Positions 7,683 to 13,592 of a stretch of DNA of 13,592 bases are shown here, piece after piece. The stretch spans positions 1-13,592 of the forward strand of contig NWUY0303930748.1 of NCBI GenBank assembly GCA_004151065.3, in the 5' to 3' direction. The notes beneath the pieces are model-generated. The model was not told where the DNA came from. It saw nothing but the letters and a program-made list of their open reading frames with translations, and searched no databases. The stretch's first letter is position 1; each line of letters opens with the position of its first letter. The translations under genes were made by a program, and so were the position numbers. This stretch comes from Larix sibirica. Lineage: Eukaryota > Streptophyta > Pinopsida > Pinales > Pinaceae.

Positions 7683-8854
7683 TCCAGGGTCTAACAATAG
7701 TACTTGATCCAATATCTCATGCCACTAAGGATGCTCGACCATGTCCTCAATCGTACTACTCAACTGCTCATGTACTAGAGAGTAATTTTCTCGAGTGTTG
7801 TGTTGGGTGCCACTATAGCAATAAGAAGATCAATCAGATTATCTAAAGTTGGTTTCAGGTTGCCTAGGGACTTCCAATACCTAAGGGTACATGGAAGTGA
7901 AATGATGTATACATGTGATGTCTTATGTGGTACTACTCGAAGGGGTACCAACATATATTACAATGGTATCCAACAAATGTGACTAAGTACCAATTGTATT
8001 CACTGTGTGTATGCTTCACCAACCGCATGTTTACCCGCTCAACGACAAATATTATGTATAGCATAGTAGAAAAATTCAAGTACAAATATAGATACAAATA
8101 CAATTTGATATGGAAAAAATATGTAAAAAATAATTATAGTACAACTAAAATACAAAAGTAGACATCTCATAAATACAAAAAATATGCATTTTTAAACTTT
8201 AAAATATACCTGAAAATAGAGTTTAATAAGCAAGTATGAGCTCATTGCCTCAATGTATGTATTTATTTTAATGTTGATTAAGTAATGTGCATTACTTCCA
8301 CTCATTTAAAATATTATAGTAAAAAAATGTCTAAAACAATTCATGAGTTTACTTGTTTTGCTCTCCAAAATCGTGTATACTTATGTAATTTGATTTTAAA
8401 TTTATATATATGGAAAAGCATATTGGTTGAAGATTAACAAATGTGGTCGATGTCTTGTGACATGAAGTTATAAATAGTATGAGACTTGAATTATTTTGGA
8501 GATGTTGCTATGGTTCCACCCTTGAATTGATAATTAATGAATAGTTGAATTCTTTAAAGTTAAACTACAGCTTCAGCATTAACTACTCTAATGAAATTTC
8601 ACTTTTATTTTAACAATTGAATTTTAATAATAACATTTTGTGAAACTTTAAAAGTTAAAATTTGTAAATATATTTTAGCATTTTAATCAACCTTTGTGTA
8701 TCCATACTATGTTGAAGATTCGTTGAATTTTGAATTCCGTGTAAATTTTCGTACATTAACTCTCAAGACACTCAAATCTTGCTACTATGATTTATAGACG
8801 TCGGAACACATCTATAGCCTTCAAAAAATTCTAAAATTTTGAGCCCAAGAAAGT
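7683..8854. other. Probable decayed LTR, then AT-rich internal remnant
   Basis: From 7683 to about 8050 the base mix is less AT-rich, and this may be the degraded 5' LTR of the gypsy relic, but no terminal repeats could be fixed. The short plus-strand frames at 7800-8161 match no family I know. From about 8060 to 8850 the DNA is very AT-rich. By position its right end is the leader and internal part of the minus-strand copia-like element with its primer-binding site at 8855, but no gag frame survives. Confidence 0.35.
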
Positions 8855-8866
8855 GCTCTGATACCA
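8855..8866 (-). other. Primer-binding site of a copia-like LTR retrotransposon
   Basis: The minus strand reads TGGTATCAGAGC, an exact match to the complement of the plant initiator-Met tRNA 3' end, which primes reverse transcription in many plant LTR retrotransposons. Two bases separate it from the LTR edge at 8869. Downstream in the minus direction it continues ACTTTCTTGGGCTC, a usual kind of leader. Confidence 0.8.
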
Positions 8867-9112
8867 GATGTTGTGTACCATAATAGCATTATTGAAAATT
8901 CGGAGCATAAATAACAAAATAAAGCAAGATTTCAAAATGCAAAGATAGAATTACCGAAACAATAGACAATTGTAGATAACAAAATATCACAATAGCAATA
9001 TCTTATTTGATGAAATCAATTTTCACAAGCCTCTTCGAGGGGGAAACCTCCTTATGAAACCAAACTCTAATGACAAAATACTTCACAAAACATTGTTTCA
9101 TTGCTTCTACTC

Positions 9113-9123
9113 CTATATATATT
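9113..9123 (-). promoter_or_regulatory. TATA box of the LTR promoter
   Basis: The minus strand reads AAATATATATAGGAG, a strong plant TATA box inside the LTR. Transcription would start about 30 bases further along the minus strand, near 9085, and run toward the primer-binding site at 8866. Confidence 0.55.
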
Positions 9124-9137
9124 TGCTAGTTAAGGAG

Positions 9138-9220
9138 CTTTCTAGTAGGCATAACCTTCTAGTAAGCCTTCTTAGTGATGGAACTTTCTAGTAGGTAGAA
9201 CCTTCTAGTAAGTCTTCTTA
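9138..9220 (-). repeat. Direct repeats upstream of the LTR TATA box
   Basis: Two 37-base copies (9138-9174 and 9184-9220) agree at 34 positions. Each contains two half-units of the form YTTTCTAGTARG/CCTTCTAGTAAG, so TTCTAGTA recurs four times with starts spaced 17, 29 and 17 bases. They lie directly upstream of the TATA box on the minus strand, the place where enhancer repeats sit in LTRs such as that of Tnt1. A regulatory role is inferred from position. Confidence 0.7.
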
Positions 9221-9237
9221 CAAATATTGCTTTCACA

Positions 9238-9961
9238 CTATATCTACTTTAATGTTTTATTTAATATAGATGGTCTCCATACATAAAAACCTATCTATTA
9301 AGGAGGTTAGGTTAAGACCCTACTAGAGAATAGGCATATTGTATTAAAAGAGTGGAGCATCAAATTATGTGCCAACTAGTCTCCTTGAAATTGACAATAT
9401 GGAATCTCTATTTTTAACGTTAGTTCAATTGTATATATATCTTGTCGAGCCTCCTTCAACCACCCTTTTCTATTTTGGGGATTTAGTTGCAAAAAGATGG
9501 GAAATTTAACATCCCAAGAAAAATAAAATGGCAACACTATGTCCTTTAAAGGGATTGGAATCTCTTGCAACTAAAGGCTAGTCTCTCTCGAAATCCCTAT
9601 GGGCCACTTTATGTTCTAAAGTCAAAGAATCCCATCAAATGGTTTCACCACTCTATTTGTAAACCCTGACCCTCACGGTTTTATATTCTTCTTATATTTT
9701 GCATTTTTCTTCTCCCAGGGCATTTGTGCAACCTTTTTGGGCAAGTTCTCTTACATTCACAGTAAATAAAAATAAGTTGTGATACAACTTCAATATTATG
9801 ATTGTTGATGTTGTACAAAGTCTAAGAACGTTTATTTGCACTTGTGATATATACTATCTTTGTGTACCTTGTGATTAATATTCTACAATATTTTAACTTT
9901 GGATATAGAATTTAGAACATAGACATTGCAGTTACTAGTATATATTATCTTTCTACCTTAC
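9238..9961. other. Flank of the LTR, no gene recognised
   Basis: No feature could be supported. A minus-strand frame at 9376-9570 (64 codons) has a mixed, protein-like composition but no motif, and a second stop-ridden stretch on the minus strand lies near 9560-9770. If the exon-like frame ending at 9962 is real, at least the right end of this stretch is intron, starting with GTAAGGTA on the minus strand. Confidence 0.3.
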
Positions 9962-10160
9962 CTGATGAATATATTTCCATATCTTGAATGCATTTGAAGC
10001 TCACCCTAGGGTTCCATAAATGCACTTGATATGTTGGACTCATTTGCCAAGGCCCAGTATGTTTTCTTATCATGTCAATGAATGTTAAGGACCCCAACTC
10101 CTCATCAACAATTATGACGTTTTTGTAAACTCTTCAAATGCCAAGGTCTACCACCCTCAT
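9962..10160 (-). pseudogene. Exon-like minus-strand frame with a splice donor
   Basis: From ATG 10160 the minus strand is open for 66 codons apart from one TGA at 10136-10134. It reads RVYKNVIIVDEELGSLTFID, then MIRKHTGPWQMSPTYQVHLW and NPRVSFKCIQDMEIYSSG. It ends exactly at CAG with GTAAGGTA following (9961 downward), a near-perfect plant 5' splice site. The mix of Trp, Pro, Cys and charged residues looks like true protein. I do not recognise the family. The stop near the start may mean that the true exon begins after it, or that this is a pseudogene. Further exons could not be linked. Confidence 0.35.
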
Positions 10161-10316
10161 TGGCACTTGAAGTTTCTATCATTCTTTAATTTCTTATGCA
10201 TCTTTCATCTAAATCTAGTGTTATGTTTTTGCAATGAGGGAAAAAGGTGCCCAATGGAAAACCATAGTCTGGAAATTTGAATGTGGTTGCATCTGTTCAA
10301 CCCGCACACTATTCCT

Positions 10317-10496
10317 TCATTTAATTTTGTCCTCCAAGCACTTGAAATCTAGCACTGAAAGCATAAAATATAGAGATACTACTAAAGTGAAAGTGGTAAC
10401 CAACTCTAAAAATATGAGGGCTACCCCCTTTAGTCCAAGAGCCAGCTTGTGACCTAAAGCGGGGTGGTTTTCACTCTCCAAAGGATTCCTTTGCAT
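10317..10496 (-). CDS. Small hypothetical ORF with one hydrophobic segment
   Basis: A 59-codon minus-strand ORF runs from ATG 10496 to TGA 10319-10317. It has a polar start, then a likely membrane-spanning stretch (GVALIFLELVTTFTLVVSLY), then a short charged tail (DFKCLEDKIK). It has no known motif. A plus-strand ORF of 72 codons overlaps most of it (10234-10452) and is equally unknown. With no support from homology this may be chance. Confidence 0.15.
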   Translation of the reverse strand: MQRNPLESENHPALGHKLALGLKGVALIFLELVTTFTLVVSLYFMLSVLDFKCLEDKIK

Positions 10497-10738
10497 TTCT
10501 CATATCCATGAACAACAACTTGCCTTGCTCAAGCTATAATAAATTCCCTACCATTGACGGAGATGTTTTCCTTCCTTTGACATTCACCTATCATTCCTAG
10601 AGATTACCAAACACAAGTCCTTGTAATGATACCATCCATCCTACTAGTCCTATAATTACATAATTGCTTAGCATGTGCATTATGTACCTTATGTGGAACC
10701 AGCTTACCCTAGGACTTGCACTTTGTTGTTGTTCCCCA
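10497..10738. other. Spacer, nothing recognised
   Basis: No motif, repeat or long frame is seen between the small ORF and the poly(A) signals to its right. Confidence 0.3.
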
Positions 10739-10748
10739 TTTATTTATT
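10739..10748 (-). terminator. Overlapping AATAAA poly(A) signals, minus strand
   Basis: The minus strand reads AATAAATAAATGG, containing two overlapping AATAAA hexamers, after a long T-rich, TTG-rich stretch. This is typical of a plant 3' UTR end and would fit a minus-strand transcript whose last coding exon is at 11342-11527. Confidence 0.3.
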
Positions 10749-11338
10749 TTTCCAGCAGAAAAAAGCATACCAATGTTATTCATATTGAATCAAAAGGTAC
10801 ATAATCCACATAGACTCTACAAAAAACAACAGATAATACTTGCTTACATATCAAAGCATCAAAATGCAGAAAAAACACTTAGATAAACTAGTATCACTAT
10901 AGTTCCCTGCCTAAGTTCATAACTAAAATGACTTCAGAAATAACTGTTCAAAAAACCCTCAAAGATCCTAAATCAACAATCTGGGAATTAAGTATTTCTT
11001 CCCAAATTAAAAAGCCTTCCTAACTACTCAAAGCCTGCTTTAAAAGTTTGTCTGCCAAAAGGTTGTGTTGCCTGTATATATATGCTCCAAAGAGATGTTT
11101 CTGAAAAAGTGAATGGTTTGTGTTTGACTGTGAAAATGACTACAAATATGTTTTTACTAACAACACAAAACAACCAATTCAATCTTCTACTGTCTGAACT
11201 TTGCATACGAAGATCCACTAGTATCTTTGGAGGTGATGTCTTGGCTTTGTACAAATATGCATGCTCGAAAAAGCACATGCTCGCCTTAAAAACAAAGCTG
11301 CTACACATTGATCTTGTCAACAAAGAAAAACAACTCAC
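10749..11338 (-). other. Possible 3' UTR of a minus-strand transcript
   Basis: On the minus strand this follows the TAA at 11341-11339 and runs into AATAAA signals. It is U-rich with many GTT and TTG words, as plant 3' UTRs are. Two overlapping frames are open here, 104 codons on the minus strand (11024-11338) and 86 on the plus strand (11082-11342; the plus frame is open upstream to about 10990). Neither shows a known domain, so a coding role cannot be excluded. Confidence 0.25.
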
Positions 11339-11341
11339 TTA

Positions 11342-11527
11342 AATCATCAGCGTTGGCGAGAATTCAATACCCCGATTAGCACCATTTCTATCAGAGTTGT
11401 GCAAATAGAATTTGATCTTCGAGCCAAATCCAAATACGAAAGAGGTGATGTACGGTATTGCATAGTGCTCATCATAAGAACCAATATTGAGCACATAGCT
11501 GTGGTTGGCACACAATGTCAGTGTGCA
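11342..11527 (-). pseudogene. Possible last coding exon, unknown protein
   Basis: The minus strand is open for 62 codons, from just after a TTAG that could serve as a 3' splice site to the TAA at 11341-11339. It reads CANHSYVLNIGSYDEHYAIP, then YITSFVFGFGSKIKFYLHNS and DRNGANRGIEFSPTLMI. The aromatic- and Gly-rich pattern looks like a beta-rich protein end, but I cannot name it. Just upstream, in another frame, is VTTVAIGPIAWGSCATMIPY. The plus strand is also open over the same bases (SIRVVQIEFDLRAKSKYERG and onward), so the strand is not certain. Downstream poly(A) signals favour the minus strand. Confidence 0.3.
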
Positions 11528-12924
11528 CTAACCTGTATGGTATCATAGTAGCACATGATCCCCATGCAATTGGTCCAATGGCAACTGTAGTCACTTCATG
11601 TCAATAACTATCTCACTATATCTGAAAACTGATCAGTCCGAGAACAGCGCAACAATTGTATGCATTATTCCTGACACGTGTTCTCCGCATTGCTTTCTCT
11701 TCAACGTGCTTTCCACTATTGTTCTCAAGAGGCTTCCAGATGCATCTTAGAACTACAAAATAAATTATTGCATTCTGGATATACTTCAGCTGCACCTTAA
11801 CTATAACTGTGAAGATTTATACATACAAGTGCAACAACAATTAGCCTTCAAATGTGTCTGTGTATTTGTTCAAGAATAAATTTGGAGTCTTTTGCAAAGA
11901 GCATCACTCAGGGAATGATTTCATTTCTACCAACGTCCATTCGCTACCTTTTCATTGCCATTGTCTTGAATCTGTCTCATTCCACTTGTGCTTGTAATTG
12001 CATCATAGCTATAGCAATAAAAAGACCTTCTCATCATAGATTGATAGTGTGCTATGGGAAATAAAAGCTCACATGGCACCATTCAAACCTTTAGCACAGC
12101 ATGCAACCATTTGATACTAGCACATTCCCTTCTAACAAATGGTTTAGCACATTGCACTCATTGTAACGAACACAAAGCCTTCTATTATGATCATAGGGTG
12201 CAGTGCACAATGGAATAAGAAAAAGATTATCAATTGCACTGTGTGCAAAACACTGTTACAATGGTTCTTCCCACAATTCAGTGCAATATCTTATGCATGG
12301 TATGAACAATGATCTCCCCAACTTTGTCTAAGCTGTGAATCTTGTGCATAAATGTCTCTTTTAAAATATCAAATGGACACAATAGTCTCTAATATCAAGG
12401 AGCTTTAAGATCAGCACTTCTAGACAACTAGACAGAATTTTGTTTTCTGACATTGCCACGGTTCACTAACAGACAAATGTAAAAACGTCTTTGTATTATT
12501 TTCTTGTCCCCTGCAATGAACATTGAAAACACATGCTAGATGTAAACAAGTGTTTTCCCTCTTTCTTTGACACAAATATATGTAATTTCAAGTTGTTTCT
12601 TCTCTATGGTGAATTTAGTTTTTCCACTTTTAAAGATGGAAATAGGCAATTATCAGTATCTGGATATTAATATGAACAACAAGACGAACAAATATGGTTC
12701 ATGTTTGTTTGTTGTTCAATGCTTTACATTTTTTGCTTCAAGTTGTGACACTTGTTCCTTTACTTGCGAATAGTATGCATTAATAGTTTCATTGCAAGAT
12801 GTGTTCAAGTAATATTATTGCTCACTGGATTGCAGTGCATGGATGTGTTCAAGATGTGTTCAAGTTGTGACACTCCCACAGTTGAATGACTCATTGACAT
12901 TGTATTCAGATAATGGAAAAAACT
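11528..12924. other. Mixed stretch, one exon-like frame, short repeats
   Basis: The minus strand is open for 66 codons at 11816-11619 (VKVQLKYIQNAIIYFVVLRC, then WKPLENNSGKHVEEKAMRRT) without a start codon near its beginning and with no known motif. It could be an exon of the same transcript as 11342-11527. The plus-strand frames at 11852-12064 and 12567-12773 are Cys/Phe-rich and unconvincing. The remainder to 12924 holds no gene I can support. Confidence 0.25.
12737..12874. repeat. Short direct repeats (GATGTGTTCAA and TTCAAGTTGTGACACT)
   Basis: GATGTGTTCAA occurs near 12799 and then twice head to tail at 12842-12863. TTCAAGTTGTGACACT occurs near 12737 and again directly after the tandem pair, at about 12859. 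The pattern suggests local slippage or a small segmental duplication of about 120 bases. Confidence 0.55.
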
Positions 12925-13095
12925 TTAATAGTTCTCTGTTACAATTCTTGAATACCTATTACCAGAGTGGTTTTCTCGCTCTTGAAACTCGTTCTTTGTT
13001 CTTGCCTCATCAATAGTGTGTGCTTAAATATATATCTCCGGGTTTGAGTTGTTTGCTTCCACTATGGTGCTTTTGACCAAAGCCAGGTCACTATC
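12925..13095 (-). pseudogene. Exon-like minus-strand frame, one internal stop
   Basis: A pyrimidine-rich CTTCTTTTTCAG on the minus strand, ending at 13096, is a good plant 3' splice site. The frame from 13095 reads DSDLALVKSTIVEANNSNPE, IYI, a TAA (13026-13024), then AHTIDEARTKNEFQERENHS and onward to TAA 12927-12925: 57 codons with one stop. A GTAATAG word at the end of ...HSG could be a donor. I do not recognise the protein. The combination of acceptor and frame is suggestive only. Confidence 0.3.
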
Positions 13096-13157
13096 CTGAA
13101 AAAGAAGTCCCATTAACATCATTGAGAACGGAGAAACTGAGACTTTACCTATGCTGA

Positions 13158-13508
13158 GTCTTTAAAAACAGAGCTAGGGCTCTTTGGGACAATCTCTCCA
13201 ATTAAAAGTCTTAAGTATCCATCTATAAACCACTTTATTTATCAAATAAATCTCATCTCCAAAATCTTCTTACCTAACTTCATTAGTTAGAGAATTAAAT
13301 CTTCCCCTATTAGTATTAAATGCCCAAACTAAAAGATTCAGAATTAGTCTTTAATAGGACAATATTTCCATTTAACAACATAAGTCTCCATTTATCAAAC
13401 CTCTTTGTTTATCAAATAAATCCTGTCTCCAAAATCCTTTTACCTTACTTTATTAATTATATATTTTTAATTTTCCCTGAATGTTTGTGTCAAAAGTATG
13501 TCTTTAAT
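13158..13508. repeat. Degenerate tandem duplication, about 150-190 bp unit
   Basis: Two copies begin near GTCTTTAA (13158 and 13348), and a third GTCTTTAATA starts at about 13500. The best-kept part is TTTATTTATCAAATAAATC (near 13233) against TTTGTTTATCAAATAAATC (near 13403), followed in both by CTCCAAAATC and TTACCT. From GGACAAT the copies are 170 bases apart (13187 and 13357). The first copy has about 19 extra bases (an AGAGCTAGGGCTCT palindrome region) after GTCTTTAA. The conserved core is itself a near-palindrome. Confidence 0.65.
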
Positions 13509-13592
13509 AACCATCCAATCTTCACTGAGGTTTGTTACCTCCTAATTTATACATTAGTTGGATTTCTTGCAAGCCGCCAGAGTTGTGAACAT
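13509..13592. other. Right edge, nothing recognised
   Basis: A short non-repeated stretch to the end of the window with no frame or motif. It may contain the start of a further repeat copy beyond the edge. Confidence 0.3.

Larger units (their letters stand above)
8869..9237 (-). mobile_element. 5' LTR of a copia-like retrotransposon
   Basis: As written on the plus strand the segment begins TGTTGTGTACC right beside the primer-binding site and can end at TTTCACA (9231-9237), giving TGT...ACA ends and about 369 bases. On its own (minus) strand it carries a TATA box and, just upstream, four copies of a short repeat, as expected of the U3 promoter of an LTR. The right boundary is inferred from these ends alone, because no second LTR was found in the window. 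The missing 3' LTR and coding region imply truncation or heavy decay. With no pol visible, copia versus a small non-autonomous element (TRIM or LARD) cannot be settled; copia-like is the best guess from the LTR size and primer site. Confidence 0.6.

Noticed and set aside
7798-7830. TGTTGTGTT near 7798 as a second copy of the LTR edge at 8869
   Set aside because: Similarity stops after the first few words, and the following bases do not align with the LTR.
11546-11560. TGGTATCATAGTAGC as a plus-strand primer-binding site
   Set aside because: It differs from TGGTATCAGAGC by an insertion and has no LTR end to its left. It also lies between exon-like frames.
1-13592. A complete, previously undescribed multi-gene system
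   Set aside because: No set of intact neighbouring genes is present. All recognised coding parts are broken and of mixed origin.

Overview
The window reads as AT-rich nuclear DNA from a seed plant, most likely a conifer or another large-genome gymnosperm. This is inferred from decayed Ty1/copia-like and Ty3/gypsy-like LTR retrotransposons, pieces of a plant NLR disease-resistance gene whose wording recalls conifer NLRs, plant-type splice and poly(A) signals, and the lack of any long intact ORF. No prokaryotic gene, rRNA, tRNA or CRISPR array is seen. Every recognisable coding segment is broken.

Left part, 1-6440. Plus-strand relics of host genes are mixed with minus-strand retroelement ends. 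A decayed NB-ARC segment of an NLR lies at 598-1089, and a leucine-rich-repeat segment with matching orientation lies at 6251-6436. They may be two parts of one gene split by about 5 kb of inserted and decayed DNA. Between them lie a minus-strand primer-binding site with a candidate short LTR (1941-2176), a 55-58 bp tandem repeat (2747-2896), a plus-strand fragment resembling a phi-class glutathione S-transferase (3845-4138), a strongly purine-biased stretch (4378-4552) and an unidentified decayed reading frame (4785-5129).

Middle part, 6440-9240. A minus-strand Ty3/gypsy-type gag (about 6946-7477) carries a stop codon and a frameshift. Its homology ends at a roughly 500 bp segment with possible terminal inverted repeats. 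That segment holds the most striking structure here: an array of about ten short dyads of the form TCTCNNNNGAGA-AATTT, often spaced 22-34 bp apart. Further right is the 5' end of a minus-strand copia-like element: a good initiator-Met-tRNA primer-binding site (8855-8866) next to an LTR of about 370 bp with a TATA box and four short repeats just upstream of it.

Right part, 9240-13592. This part looks less retroelement-rich. Several minus-strand exon-like frames have plausible splice or poly(A) signals (9962-10160, 11342-11527, 11619-11816, 12925-13095). None could be assigned to a family. The right edge is a degenerate tandem duplication (13158-13508).

No working pathway or operon is present. 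The region is best read as nested transposon insertion into a former host-gene neighbourhood. I found no convincing new biological system. The dyad array and its candidate carrier element are the best leads.
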